From Arthrobacter sp. (GTDB lineage Bacteria > Actinomycetota > Actinomycetes > Actinomycetales > Micrococcaceae): a DNA stretch of 56,648 nt. The notes beneath the pieces were generated by a model, which was given only the letters and a program-made list of their open reading frames with translations, made no database searches and was not told where the DNA came from. A program made the translations under genes and the position numbers. Positions 34,386 through 43,240 of the stretch are shown piece by piece (the stretch's first letter is position 1; each line of letters begins with the position of its first letter). The DNA is taken from assembly GCA_031277795.1 (NCBI GenBank), contig JAITLQ010000009.1, positions 1-56,648 on the forward strand, read 5' to 3'.

Positions 34386-35873
34386 TCAGGCGCGGGGCAG
34401 GCCCGTGCCGTCGTCCGAGGTGGCGATCGGCCAGGCTGCGGGGCCCTCGGTCCCGGCGGGGTACTCCTCCAGCGGGACCCGGTCCTCCGCCCAGGCGGCG
34501 AGAATCGGGTCGACGATGCGCCAGCACTCCTCCGCGGCGTCGCCCCGCACGCTCAGCGTCAGGTCCCCCTCCAAAACGGAGGAGATGACCTCGCCGTACG
34601 GCAGCACCCGCGAGGACGAGAGCGCCGTGCCCAGGGCCACGCGATCGAGCTGGAAGGGGTTGCCCGGCCCGTTGACGTCGATCTCCAGCTTGAGGGTCTC
34701 GGGGCCGAGCCCGATGCGCAGACGCGTGGGCGAGTCGATCCCGGAGAACCCCTCCGGTAGGTAGGGGACGGGCTTGAACGTCACCACGATCTCCTTGCGC
34801 ACCTCACCCACCGCCTTGCCGGAACGGATGGTGATGGGCACGCCGGCCCAGCGGGAGTTCTTCAGGCGCAGGCGGATCTGGGCCATCGTCTCGGTCTTCC
34901 GCGCCGGGTCGACGCCCGGCTCGGCCGCGTAGTCGGGGATCTCGCGCTCGCCGATCTCGCCAGCCGTGTACCTCGCGCGCCACGTGGCCTCCCGGAAGCC
35001 GCCGTCCACCTCCAGGGCGCGCAGCACCTCGCCCACCCGGTCGCGCAGATCGCGTTCGGTGAGCGTGGAGGGCTGGTCCATGAGCAGGAACGCCGCGATC
35101 TGCAGCAGATGCGACTGGATCATGTCGCGCAGCGCCCCGGCCGAGTCGTAGTAGCCGGCGCGCCCCTCGAGGGCCAGGTCCTCGTTGTAGACGATGTCGA
35201 CGCACTCGACGTTCTCGGCGTTCAGGAGGGGCTCGATGAAACGGTTGGCGAAGCGCAGCCCGGCGATGTTGAGCACCGTCGACTTCGCGAGGAAGTGATC
35301 GACGCGGAAGATCGAGGACTCGGGCACGAGCCGGGTCAACGCGGCGTTGAGCTGGGCGGCGCTGGCCGCATCGTGGCCGAAGGGCTTCTCCAGCACTAGG
35401 ACCGTGCCCTCGGCGAGCTCGCCGGGGGAGAGGGCCTCGAGCCCCTTCTGCGTCACGGAGGGAGGGAGGGCGAAGAAGAGCGCGGTGTGCCCTGGATCGA
35501 TTCGGCTCAGGGCGGCGAGGGCGGCCGGGTCCGTGGCGTCACCCGTGACGAGGCGGGCATGCTCCACCGTGCTGCGCAGGGCCTCGGCGCCGCCGGCGCG
35601 AGCTCCCTCGATCCGCGCGCCGAGGGTGTCGAGCAGGCGCTGCTCGAAGACCTCCTGCGTGCCCTCCGGCGCGGCGAAGCCCACGAGCGAGAGCGGCTCG
35701 GTGTTCCCGTCGGCCAGCAGGGAGGCGATGCCTGGCAGGAGCAGGCGCTTGCTCAGATCACCGGCGATGCCCAGGATCACGAGCGTGCGCACCTGCCTGG
35801 CTGGGCCGCCGGCCCCGCGATCGGCGGCTGGCTGGGGCTGGCTGGACGGGGACGGGGCATCGATGGAAGTCAC
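34386..35873 (-). CDS. zwf: Glucose-6-phosphate dehydrogenase family protein (divergent)
   Basis: A 495-residue G6PDH-like protein, oxidising glucose 6-phosphate to 6-phosphogluconolactone with NADP in the canonical case. The nucleotide-binding GIAGDLSKRLLLP (about 35-47) replaces GASGDLAKRKLxP. The active-site segment is RVDHFLAKSTVLN (His193) against the usual RIDHYLGKETVQN. EGRAGYYDSAGALRDMIQSHLLQ is well conserved. Several substitutions suggest a specialised or second copy. No opcA, tal or gnd neighbour is seen. GTG 35873 is preferred over ATG 35909 because the preceding residues are low-complexity. It is divergent from ffh. Confidence 0.82.
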   Translation of the reverse strand: MTSIDAPSPSSQPQPAADRGAGGPARQVRTLVILGIAGDLSKRLLLPGIASLLADGNTEPLSLVGFAAPEGTQEVFEQRLLDTLGARIEGARAGGAEALRSTVEHARLVTGDATDPAALAALSRIDPGHTALFFALPPSVTQKGLEALSPGELAEGTVLVLEKPFGHDAASAAQLNAALTRLVPESSIFRVDHFLAKSTVLNIAGLRFANRFIEPLLNAENVECVDIVYNEDLALEGRAGYYDSAGALRDMIQSHLLQIAAFLLMDQPSTLTERDLRDRVGEVLRALEVDGGFREATWRARYTAGEIGEREIPDYAAEPGVDPARKTETMAQIRLRLKNSRWAGVPITIRSGKAVGEVRKEIVVTFKPVPYLPEGFSGIDSPTRLRIGLGPETLKLEIDVNGPGNPFQLDRVALGTALSSSRVLPYGEVISSVLEGDLTLSVRGDAAEECWRIVDPILAAWAEDRVPLEEYPAGTEGPAAWPIATSDDGTGLPRA

Positions 35874-35947
35874 GGCACCACTCTCGCGCTCGCCGCGAGC
35901 CCCGCGCAAGGCATCCGGGGTGTGCGCCCGGGAACACCCGGGCGCTG

Positions 35948-35953
35948 TATTCT
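35948..35953 (+). promoter_or_regulatory. Candidate -10 element for ffh
   Basis: TATTCT in the 183-nt divergent zwf/ffh spacer, predicting a leader of about 97 nt before the GTG at 36057. The leader contains no structure I can name. Confidence 0.3.
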
Positions 35954-36056
35954 GGATGGTCGGGACCGTGACCGGCCCCGCGAGCTTGTCAAAGCGCCGT
36001 CGTGCCTCGGAGGATTCCAGCCGCCGGCCCAGCCCACCGAAGGAAGCACCCCCACC

Positions 36057-37613
36057 GTGTTCAATTCACTCTCGGATCGCCTCTCCGCCACGTTCAAGAA
36101 TCTGCGCGGCAAGGGACGCCTCTCCGAGGCCGACGTCGACGGGACCGTGCGCGAGATCCGCCGCGCACTCCTTGACGCCGATGTGGCGGTCCCGGTGGCC
36201 CGCGACTTCGCCGCCACGGTGAAGGAACGCGCGCTGGGTGCCGAGGTCTCCGAGGCGCTGAACCCGGCCCAGCAGGTCGTCAAGATCGTCAACGAGGAAC
36301 TCGTCTCGATCCTGGGCGGGGAGACCCGCCGCCTGCAGTTCGCCAAGGTGGGCCCCACCGTCATCATGCTGGCCGGCCTGCAGGGTGCGGGCAAGACCAC
36401 CCTGGCCGGCAAGCTGGCCAAGTGGCTGGCCTCCGAGGGACACACCCCGCTGCTTGTGGCTGCCGACCTCCAGCGCCCCAACGCCGTGACCCAGCTCAAG
36501 GTCGTGGGCGAGCGCGCCGGCGTGCCCGTCTACGCCCCGCACCCGGGCGTGCAGACGGACTTCGAGGAGGTCACCGGCAACCCGGTCGTCGTGGCCCGCA
36601 ACGGCGTCTCCGAGGCCCGCCAGAAGCAGCACGACGTCGTCATCGTCGACACCGCCGGCCGCCTGGGCGTCGACGAGGCCCTCATGCAGCAGGCCCGCGA
36701 CATCCGCGACGCCATCCGCCCGCAGGAGATCCTCTTCGTCATCGACGCGATGATCGGCCAGGACGCCGTGAACACGGCCAACGCCTTCAACGCGGGCGTG
36801 GACTTCACCGGCGTGGTGCTCTCCAAGCTCGACGGCGACGCGCGCGGCGGTGCTGCCCTCTCCGTGGCCTCCGTGACCGGCAAGCCCATCATGTTCGCCT
36901 CCACCGGCGAGAACGTGAACGACTTCGAGGTCTTCCACCCCGATCGCATGGCCGGGCGCATCCTCGACATGGGTGACGTCCTCACCCTGATCGAGCAGGC
37001 GGAGAAGACCTGGGACAAGGCCGAGGCCGAGCGCATGGCGAAGAAGTTCGCCGATCAGGAGGACTTCACGCTCGAAGACTTCCTGGCGCAGATGCAGCAG
37101 ATCAAGAAGATGGGCAGCCTCAAGAAGATGCTGACCATGATGCCCGGCGCGAACATCTCGAAGCAGCAGCTCGAGCAGTTCGACGACAAGCAGGCCGATC
37201 GCATCGAGGCCATCGTTCGCTCCATGACGCCGCACGAGCGCGTGGCGCCCAAGATCATCAACGGCTCCCGCCGCGCCCGCATCGCCCGCGGCTCCGGCGT
37301 GTCCGTCTCCGAGGTGAACCAGCTTCTCGAGCGCTTCACCGAGGCCCAGAAGATGATGAAGAAGCTGGCGGCCGGCGGCGGCATCCCGGGCATCCCGGGC
37401 GGCGGGGCGCGCGGCAAGAAGAACGCCCGCGGCGGCGGCAACAACAAGAAGAAGCAGAAGTTCGGCAACCCGGCCAAGGCCGCCCAGGCGGCGCTCGAGG
37501 CCGACCAGAAGTCGAAGGCGGCGGCCGGCGCGGCGTTTGGTGCGGCCAAGAACGCCGACTTGAAGCCGGAGGACCTGAACCTGCCCAAGGGCTTCGAGAA
37601 GTTCCTGCGCTGA
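36057..37613 (+). CDS. ffh: Signal recognition particle protein Ffh (SRP54)
   Basis: A 518-residue SRP GTPase that binds signal sequences with 4.5S RNA. N domain from residue 1 (FNSLSDRLSATFKNLRG), G domain with GLQGAGKTT at 107-115, VIVDTAGR, and SKLDGDARGG, then a methionine-rich M domain (about 300-440). A Lys/Gly/Ala-rich tail (GGNNKKKQKF and beyond) extends past the family core. GTG start with GAAGGAAG about 10 nt upstream. I did not find the SRP RNA gene in this window. Confidence 0.97.
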   Translation: MFNSLSDRLSATFKNLRGKGRLSEADVDGTVREIRRALLDADVAVPVARDFAATVKERALGAEVSEALNPAQQVVKIVNEELVSILGGETRRLQFAKVGPTVIMLAGLQGAGKTTLAGKLAKWLASEGHTPLLVAADLQRPNAVTQLKVVGERAGVPVYAPHPGVQTDFEEVTGNPVVVARNGVSEARQKQHDVVIVDTAGRLGVDEALMQQARDIRDAIRPQEILFVIDAMIGQDAVNTANAFNAGVDFTGVVLSKLDGDARGGAALSVASVTGKPIMFASTGENVNDFEVFHPDRMAGRILDMGDVLTLIEQAEKTWDKAEAERMAKKFADQEDFTLEDFLAQMQQIKKMGSLKKMLTMMPGANISKQQLEQFDDKQADRIEAIVRSMTPHERVAPKIINGSRRARIARGSGVSVSEVNQLLERFTEAQKMMKKLAAGGGIPGIPGGGARGKKNARGGGNNKKKQKFGNPAKAAQAALEADQKSKAAAGAAFGAAKNADLKPEDLNLPKGFEKFLR

Positions 37614-37650
37614 CGGTTGGCGGGCCCAGCGCCCGCCCGCAGCATCCCCG

Positions 37651-37682
37651 CGGTGGCCCGTCCCTGAAGGAACGGGCCACCG
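37651..37682 (+). terminator. Hairpin after ffh
   Basis: Eleven-bp stem (37651-37661 with 37672-37682) 37 nt after the ffh stop, no U tract. The next gene starts at 37716, so read-through may occur. Confidence 0.5.
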
Positions 37683-37715
37683 GCGTCTTCACCCCAGTCC
37701 GAGTTGGAGCACACC

Positions 37716-39134
37716 ATGGCCGTCGATCTGAACACGCTCTCGTCCCCCGAGGAGCTCTTCGAGCACCTCGAATGGTGGCGGCTGCAGCTGCTCTTCCCTG
37801 CGCAGTCCCCGGCCCAGCGCCAGGCGGCGGCCGGCGCCGTGCTGCAGGTGCTCGGCTCGCGCAAGGTGGTGGCCGCCGTCCAGACCGGCTACCCGGTGCC
37901 GCTCGGCCTGCGCGTCACGGTGCTGGTGGCGGTGCATCAGGACCGCGTGGTGCTTTTCGACGACGAGGGTTCGCTGAGCGCGGCCCTGGACCCCGAGAGC
38001 CTGGGCCAGGCCCTCGCGCTGCACGCCGGCGCGTGGGTCATGGAGCTGGACGAGGAGCCGAGCCTCCTGGCGGGCGACGAGGCGGGGCTCACGGCCGCGC
38101 TCGAGGCGCTGGGGGAGGCGGAGGCTGATCCGTTCTCTCCCGTGCAGAGCGCCGCCATCCACTACGGCGAGCCGGACGCCTCGATCTGGGGCGTGGCGAT
38201 CAAGGGCGTGAAGACGCGCGGGCACCTGCACCGCGACGTGGCGGTGCTCAGCGGTGAGCCGGGCCCGGAGTCCGGCGTCGTGGCCGGAGCCGCCTCCCGC
38301 TCCGCCAGCCTGACGCTGCGCAGCTTCGGGGCCTGGTGGGGCTTGGCGTACTTCTCCAAGGCGGACATGGAGGCCAAGGTCAAGCTGGGCGCCCAGCGCG
38401 AGCCCACCCTGGCCCTGGCGCTCGGCCTCGGTGCGAGCCTCCTGCCCGACTCCCCGGCGCCCCGCGAGGGCGCCGCGGCCGGGGCCAGCCCGGCCGAGTT
38501 GACCCCGGCCCAGCGCCTCGCGCGCGCCCTGGGCGCGGCCCACATGGTGGCCGATCCCCGCGACGTCGACGCCCTCGAGGGCGCGATGTCCCAGGTGAGG
38601 GCGGAGCAATCGATCGCGTCGCTGGCGCGCTGCGTGCCGGCCCCCGGCACGCTCGTGGTGAGCGGTGGCGTGCAGTCCGCCGCCTGGCTGCCGGAGGCCG
38701 CCGACGCCGTGGAGATGCTTGGCTTCGATCCGCAGTGGGTTGACGTCCTGGCCGGCCGCGCGCCGGAGCCGGCGGGCGGCGAGGAGATCGTGCCCAAGGG
38801 CGTGCTGGCCGGCACCGCGGCGGCGATCAAGACCGAGTTCACGGCGGAGAACGCCGCCTCGCTCCAGCGCCAGCAAGCGGCAAGTGGCGCGTCGAGGCTG
38901 ATCTGGGCGCGCTCCTGGAAGCCGGCCATGCGCTACACCGTTGGCATCGTGGAGCTCCTGCTCGCGGCGCTCTTCCTCTTCTGGGCGCCGCTGCCCTGGG
39001 CCTGGGCGAACCCCCTCCTCGCCGCCCTGCTGACGCTGGACGGCGCGTGGCAGGTGTGGGACACGATCCGCATCGAGGAGCGGGCCAAGCGCGGTCCGGA
39101 TGACACCCATGAGGGCCCTTCCTCCGCGCAATGA
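37716..39134 (+). CDS. Unrecognised protein with C-terminal membrane segments
   Basis: I do not recognise this 472-residue protein. The first 400 residues are soluble-looking, Ala/Leu/Glu-rich and acidic, with LFEHLEWWRLQLLFP near the start and a motif EMLGFDPQWVDVLAGRAPEP near residue 335. Two adjacent hydrophobic segments follow at about 415-450 (YTVGIVELLLAALFLFWAPL and ANPLLAALLTL), then a basic tail. This topology suggests a cytoplasmic domain tethered at the inner membrane. ATG 37716 is preferred to 37704, with TTGGAG upstream. The following gene has a similar layout and a related LGxDPxW motif. Codon use is like the rest of the chromosome. Confidence 0.7.
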   Translation: MAVDLNTLSSPEELFEHLEWWRLQLLFPAQSPAQRQAAAGAVLQVLGSRKVVAAVQTGYPVPLGLRVTVLVAVHQDRVVLFDDEGSLSAALDPESLGQALALHAGAWVMELDEEPSLLAGDEAGLTAALEALGEAEADPFSPVQSAAIHYGEPDASIWGVAIKGVKTRGHLHRDVAVLSGEPGPESGVVAGAASRSASLTLRSFGAWWGLAYFSKADMEAKVKLGAQREPTLALALGLGASLLPDSPAPREGAAAGASPAELTPAQRLARALGAAHMVADPRDVDALEGAMSQVRAEQSIASLARCVPAPGTLVVSGGVQSAAWLPEAADAVEMLGFDPQWVDVLAGRAPEPAGGEEIVPKGVLAGTAAAIKTEFTAENAASLQRQQAASGASRLIWARSWKPAMRYTVGIVELLLAALFLFWAPLPWAWANPLLAALLTLDGAWQVWDTIRIEERAKRGPDDTHEGPSSAQ

Positions 39135-39246
39135 GGGGCGCTGCGCGCCACTCGTGGCATGATCGGACGTGGCCGGGGCATCTGCGGTGCCCGCCCCAGC
39201 CACGAGTTTTCCGTATCAGCAGCGGCGCCGGGACGACGGAGCAGAC

Positions 39247-40947
39247 GTGAGCCAAGGCAAGCAGGGCCCGGACGCGGAGCAGGGCGCGACGCCCGACGCC
39301 GGGCCTGGCACGGTCTGGCGGGTCACGCTGGCTTGGCCCGAAACGTCGACGACGGGGCGGCAGGAACGCGTGGACGGGCTGCAGCAGCTCCTCTCCACGC
39401 GCGCCGTCGTAGGCCTCATGGGCCCGGGGCGTCCCACGCGCGGCGGGATGGTCGTGGATCTTGTCCTGCCGGTTCAGCGCACGCGCATTCTCACCGCCTC
39501 CCGCGACGGACACCTGACGCCGGGCGCCGTGGGCGACGACTTCGCGTGGGACCTTCACCGCTTCACGGGCGCCGTGGTGGTCAACGGCGACCTGGCCACG
39601 GGCGACTTCGCCGTCCTGGCCTCCGACGGCTCCTTGGACGACGACGCGCTGGCCGGCCTGCTCGATGAGCCCGTGAGCGAGGCGCTGCTCATCGGCACCG
39701 TCCCGGTCCCCGAGGCCGAGGAGAGCGCGGACCGGCTCGAGGTGGCCGGCTGGATCAGCGAGGGAGAGCGGCCGGTGGTCGCCGCCGTGGCCCCCCAGGC
39801 GGATCCGACGGCGCTGCTCCTGCCAGGCGGGAGCGAGCTCTCGCTCGCGCTGCGCGAACGCCCCGGCCGCGTCGACGTGGTCCTGTGGGGCGCACCGGAG
39901 ACCGCCGCCTCGGCGCAGCCCACCCGCCGCCGTCGCGCGGCGCATCGCACCCCGCTGCTGAGCACGCACCTCGGTGCGCGCCGCCGCGCCGTGGTGCTCC
40001 CCGACTTCATGCGCCCGGCCGGCTCGGACGCGGCCAACCTGCTCGAGCGCCTCGAGGAGGACTTCGCGCCCGTGTCGGCTCAGGAGATGACGGCGCTCGG
40101 TCGCGTCCTGCCCGCCGCATCGCTGCGTGACCTCGTCAGCGCCATCAACGATGCTCCGGCGCTCGGCCTCGATCCGGAGGGCGGCGTGCTCGCCCCGTTC
40201 GAGGACGGGCTCATGCCGGGCGAGCAGGAGGCGGAGGAGGCCGCGGGGCCGCACGCCCCGGCGGTGGCCGTCCTGCGCGCGCTGGGCGAGGACCCGGCCT
40301 GGCTTGAGCTGTTCGACGGCGTTGCCCCCGTGGGGCGCTCGGCCCGCCCGCTGGGTGGGCGGGAACCGGTGCGACGCAGCGAGCTGCCTCCCACCGCGCC
40401 CGTCGCGGCCCGGCCGGCGGCGCCGTCCGCACCCGCCGCCGCGGTGGTGGCGCCCCCCGCGGCCCCGGCCACCGAGCGCTTCGACGCCGTCGCGCCCCCG
40501 GAGGAAGGGCTTCCCCTGCCCAGCCAGGCGGGGGACCGCGAGGCTGCGGCACGGCTCGGCGTCGGCGCCGCCGCCGGCGGTTTCGCCTCGCGCGTGCGCC
40601 GGGCCAGCGGCCCGGCGGACGAGGGCACCTTCGAGGAGGTGCTGACGGGTACCGGCACGGGCGCCGTGCCGACGGCGGCCGCGTCGCAGGAGTCGACGCC
40701 GCTGCCGACGCCGGCGGTCGGCACCCCCACGAGCTCGGCGGGGGACGACTCTGCGGCCCTGCGCCGCCGCGGCTGGGTCGTGCCGGTGCTGGTCATCGGG
40801 CTGGTCCTGCTGCTCCTGGGGATCGCCGCCTTCGTCTTCGCCGGGCGATTCGCCGACCTCGAGGACGTGCTGCGCCTCTCGGCGGCGGTGTCGGCCGGGG
40901 TCGGCGTGGTGCTCTGCATCGTGGCGTTCTTCGGTTCGCGGCGCTGA
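39247..40947 (+). CDS. Unrecognised protein with two C-terminal transmembrane helices
   Basis: I do not recognise this 566-residue protein. Residues about 20-370 look like a folded alpha/beta region (VWRVTLAWPE, MVVDLVLPVQRTRILTASR, FTGAVVVNGDLATGDFAVLA). ALGEDPAWLELFDGVAPVG (about 345-365) echoes the motif of the preceding protein. A Pro/Ala/Thr-rich disordered stretch (about 385-500) leads to two helices, VVPVLVIGLVLLLLGIAAFV and AAVSAGVGVVLCIVAFF. The start is placed at GTG 39247, 5 nt after GGAG, rather than GTG 39169, which has no RBS and adds a non-conserved looking leader. It may work with the upstream protein in the membrane. Confidence 0.68.
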   Translation: MSQGKQGPDAEQGATPDAGPGTVWRVTLAWPETSTTGRQERVDGLQQLLSTRAVVGLMGPGRPTRGGMVVDLVLPVQRTRILTASRDGHLTPGAVGDDFAWDLHRFTGAVVVNGDLATGDFAVLASDGSLDDDALAGLLDEPVSEALLIGTVPVPEAEESADRLEVAGWISEGERPVVAAVAPQADPTALLLPGGSELSLALRERPGRVDVVLWGAPETAASAQPTRRRRAAHRTPLLSTHLGARRRAVVLPDFMRPAGSDAANLLERLEEDFAPVSAQEMTALGRVLPAASLRDLVSAINDAPALGLDPEGGVLAPFEDGLMPGEQEAEEAAGPHAPAVAVLRALGEDPAWLELFDGVAPVGRSARPLGGREPVRRSELPPTAPVAARPAAPSAPAAAVVAPPAAPATERFDAVAPPEEGLPLPSQAGDREAAARLGVGAAAGGFASRVRRASGPADEGTFEEVLTGTGTGAVPTAAASQESTPLPTPAVGTPTSSAGDDSAALRRRGWVVPVLVIGLVLLLLGIAAFVFAGRFADLEDVLRLSAAVSAGVGVVLCIVAFFGSRR

Positions 40948-41022
40948 GAGCGCCGGGCGGCGGGGGAGCACGGTGGCGGGCGATGGGCGCCCCGCGTGGC
41001 GACGCGCCGCCCGAATCTCTGG

Positions 41023-41150
41023 CATAATGGAGCGGTACTCGGTTCGTGCGGCGACTCGTCGCGCGTGTACCGGACAGTAGGAAGACCTCCCTGGTCCCGT
41101 CTTTCGGCGGGATGCACCTCGGCGGTCTCTTCCGCCCCTAGCTACAGGAG
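41023..41150 (+). promoter_or_regulatory. rpsP promoter and structured 5' leader
   Basis: CATAAT at 41023-41028 is a good -10. The 120-nt leader can fold: CGGTAC (41033) with GTACCG (41067) enclosing GCGAC-TC-GTCGC (41051-41062), then a second stem TCCCG...CGGGA around 41095-41112, before AGGAG at 41146-41150. A leader this long and structured suggests autoregulation by S16 or another operon product, but no known leader family is recognised. Confidence 0.45.
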
Positions 41151-41161
41151 TGACCACACAA

Positions 41162-41572
41162 GTGGCCGTTAAGATTCGCCTCAAGCGCTTCGGTAAGATG
41201 CGCGCCCCCCACTACCGCATCGTGATCATGGACTCGCGCACCAAGCGCGATGGCCGTGCGATCGAGGAGATCGGTTTCTACCACCCGACCGAGGAGCCCT
41301 CGTTCATTCAGGTTGATTCCGAGCGCGCCCAGTACTGGCTCGGCGTTGGCGCCCAGCCGACCGAGCAGGTCGCCGCGATCCTGAAGATCACCGGTGACTG
41401 GCAGAAGTTCAAGGGCATCGAAGGCCAGGAGGGCACCCTCAAGGTCAAGCAGCCCAAGCCGGCCTTCGTCGCCCCGGAGAAGGGCTCGGTCATCCTGCCC
41501 GAGGCCGTGACTGCCAAGAAGTCGGCTGAGAAGCCGGCCGAGGAGTCCGCCGAGGCCACCGAGGCCGAGTAA
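41162..41572 (+). CDS. rpsP: 30S ribosomal protein S16
   Basis: A 136-residue S16, beginning [20 protein letters not shown], the typical family N-terminus, with [14 protein letters not shown] following. The C-terminal third is an Ala/Glu/Lys-rich extension ([17 protein letters not shown]) common in actinobacteria. GTG 41162 is chosen because it starts the conserved sequence; an upstream GTG at 41150 overlaps the Shine-Dalgarno AGGAG. The KH-protein gene starts 1 nt after the TAA. Confidence 0.97.
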   Translation: MAVKIRLKRFGKMRAPHYRIVIMDSRTKRDGRAIEEIGFYHPTEEPSFIQVDSERAQYWLGVGAQPTEQVAAILKITGDWQKFKGIEGQEGTLKVKQPKPAFVAPEKGSVILPEAVTAKKSAEKPAEESAEATEAE

Positions 41573-41573
41573 G

Positions 41574-41816
41574 GTGCTCGACGACGCGCTGGACCACCTG
41601 GTCAAGGGGATCGTTGATCACCCTGACGAGGTTGATGTGCGCCGTAAGTCCGGTCGCCGCGGCGAGGTGCTTGAGGTGCGCGTGCACCCCGAGGATCTCG
41701 GTCGCGTGATCGGGCGTCAGGGACGCACGGCGAAGGCCCTGCGGACCGTCGTCGAGGCACTGCCCGGCGGGCGCGCCGTCCGCGTCGACGTTGTCGACAC
41801 CGACCGCCGCCGCTGA
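41574..41816 (+). CDS. khpA: KH-domain RNA-binding protein KhpA
   Basis: An 80-residue single KH-domain protein (YlqC/KhpA family), almost always encoded between rpsP and rimM. The RNA-binding loop is in DLGRVIGRQGRTAKALR (GxxG as GRQG). It binds RNA, often with KhpB, and influences cell division and translation in Firmicutes. GTG start 1 nt after rpsP, so translation is coupled. A strong hairpin follows. Confidence 0.93.
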   Translation: MLDDALDHLVKGIVDHPDEVDVRRKSGRRGEVLEVRVHPEDLGRVIGRQGRTAKALRTVVEALPGGRAVRVDVVDTDRRR

Positions 41817-41838
41817 GCCGCCTCAAGCTTTGCTTCGC

Positions 41839-41883
41839 ACGCTGGCCCCGCACACCGCTTGATGCGGTGAGCGGGGCCAGCGT
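41839..41883 (+). terminator. Terminator/attenuator between khpA and rimM
   Basis: Outer 13-bp stem (41839-41851 with 41871-41883) and an inner stem CACCGC-GCGGTG (41853-41858, 41864-41869), followed by CGTTTCTT. It separates highly expressed rpsP-khpA from the tRNA/rRNA maturation genes. Confidence 0.75.
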
Positions 41884-41919
41884 CGTTTCTTGCACCACCC
41901 CTACCCAGGAGTCACCCCC

Positions 41920-42441
41920 ATGAAGCTGCAGGTTGCCCGCATCGGCAAGCCGCACGGTATCCGCGGCGAGGTCACGGTTCAGGTTTTCACCGATGACCCG
42001 GAAACCCGCTTTGCGCCAGGCACGGTGCTGCAAACGGAGCCGGCCTCGGTCGGCGAGCTGACCGTGCGCAGCGCCCGCTGGAACAAGGCCATCCTCGTCC
42101 TGGGCTTCGAGGAGGTGCCCGATCGCAACCGCGCGGAGGAGCTGCGCGGCACCCAGCTCTTCGCCGATGCCCTCGAGCAGGAGGAGGACGAGGAGGGCTG
42201 GTACGAGCACGACCTCGTGGGGCTCAAGGCCCTCGTCGACGGCGTGCAGGTCGGCACCGTGTCCGAACTCGTCACGGGCGCCGCGCAGGACCTGTTGGTG
42301 ATCGAGCGGGCCGGCGCCGCCGACCTGCTGGTGCCGTTCGTGGAGGAGATCGTCCCGGAGATCGACCTCGAGGGCGGCTTCGTGCGCCTCACGCCGCCGC
42401 CGGGGCTGCTCGAGCTCGGCGACGCAGAGCCGGAGGCCTGA
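41920..42441 (+). CDS. rimM: Ribosome maturation factor RimM
   Basis: A 173-residue 30S assembly factor binding S19. The N-terminal domain has [15 protein letters not shown], the family signature, and the C-terminal PRC-barrel has [12 protein letters not shown] and [21 protein letters not shown] 41920 sits 10 nt below AGGAG. trmD begins 7 nt after the stop. Confidence 0.95.
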   Translation: MKLQVARIGKPHGIRGEVTVQVFTDDPETRFAPGTVLQTEPASVGELTVRSARWNKAILVLGFEEVPDRNRAEELRGTQLFADALEQEEDEEGWYEHDLVGLKALVDGVQVGTVSELVTGAAQDLLVIERAGAADLLVPFVEEIVPEIDLEGGFVRLTPPPGLLELGDAEPEA

Positions 42442-42448
42442 GGCACGC

Positions 42449-43240
42449 ATGCGGATCGACGTTTTCACGATCTTCCCCGAGTACTTCTCCGTGCTTGACA
42501 TCTCGCTGGTGGGCAAGGCGCGCGAGCGCGGCCTGCTCGAGGTGCACACGCACGATCTGCGCGATCACGCGCACGACCGCCACCGCACCGTCGACGACAC
42601 GCCGTACGGCGGCGGCGCCGGGATGGTCATGAAGGCCCAGCCCTGGGCCGAGGCGCTCACGAGCGCCCTGCCGGAGGGCGGGCTGACCCCCTCCGGGCAG
42701 CGGCCCTTGCTGCTGGTCCCGTCCCCGGCCGGGCGCGTGTTCGACCAGGCGACGGCCCAGGAGTGGAGCGAGCGCGAGCACCTGCTCTTCGCCTGCGGCC
42801 GCTACGAGGGCATCGACGAGCGCGTCATCGACTGGGCACAGGACCGCGCAGAGGTGGTCCCGTTCTCGCTCGGGGACTACGTCCTCAACGGCGGGGAGGT
42901 GGCCTCGCTCGCGATCATCGAGGCGGTCGGCCGGCTCATCCCCGGCATGGTGGGCAACCCCGCCTCGCTCGTGGAGGAATCGCATTCAGACGGCCTGCTC
43001 GAGTACCCGGTGTACACCAAGCCGGCCTCGTGGGAGGGGCTCGACGTCCCGGCCGTCCTGCTCTCGGGCGACCACGGCAAAGTGGACCGCCAGCGCAGGG
43101 ACTGGCAGCTCGAGCGCACGAGCGCCCGCCGACCGGACCTCATCGAGCGGCTCGAGGTCTCCGGCCTCGACAAGAAGGACAAGGCCACCTTGGGTGCGCT
43201 CGGCTGGCGCCTGGACGGCCCGACGCCGCGGCGCGCCTGA
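42449..43240 (+). CDS. trmD: tRNA (guanine(37)-N1)-methyltransferase TrmD
   Basis: A 263-residue SPOUT-class methyltransferase making m1G37 in tRNAs and preventing frameshifting. [13 protein letters not shown] is the family N-terminus. [29 protein letters not shown] and [11 protein letters not shown] form the trefoil-knot SAM site. The C-terminal domain ends in a short Arg/Pro tail. It is coupled to rimM. A perfect hairpin 80 nt downstream probably ends the transcript. Confidence 0.96.
   Translation: MRIDVFTIFPEYFSVLDISLVGKARERGLLEVHTHDLRDHAHDRHRTVDDTPYGGGAGMVMKAQPWAEALTSALPEGGLTPSGQRPLLLVPSPAGRVFDQATAQEWSEREHLLFACGRYEGIDERVIDWAQDRAEVVPFSLGDYVLNGGEVASLAIIEAVGRLIPGMVGNPASLVEESHSDGLLEYPVYTKPASWEGLDVPAVLLSGDHGKVDRQRRDWQLERTSARRPDLIERLEVSGLDKKDKATLGALGWRLDGPTPRRA

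Noticed and set aside
35954-37650. SRP RNA gene near ffh
   Set aside because: No sequence with the conserved SRP RNA tetraloop hairpin was seen in the flanking gaps.
39169-39246. N-terminal extension of the second unrecognised membrane protein
   Set aside because: No ribosome site before GTG 39169, whereas GTG 39247 follows GGAG at 5 nt.
38839-41184. 781-codon antisense frame over the two unrecognised membrane proteins
   Set aside because: Although the plus-strand genes are uncharacterised, they have proper RBS, hydrophobic helices and normal composition; the antisense frame has none.
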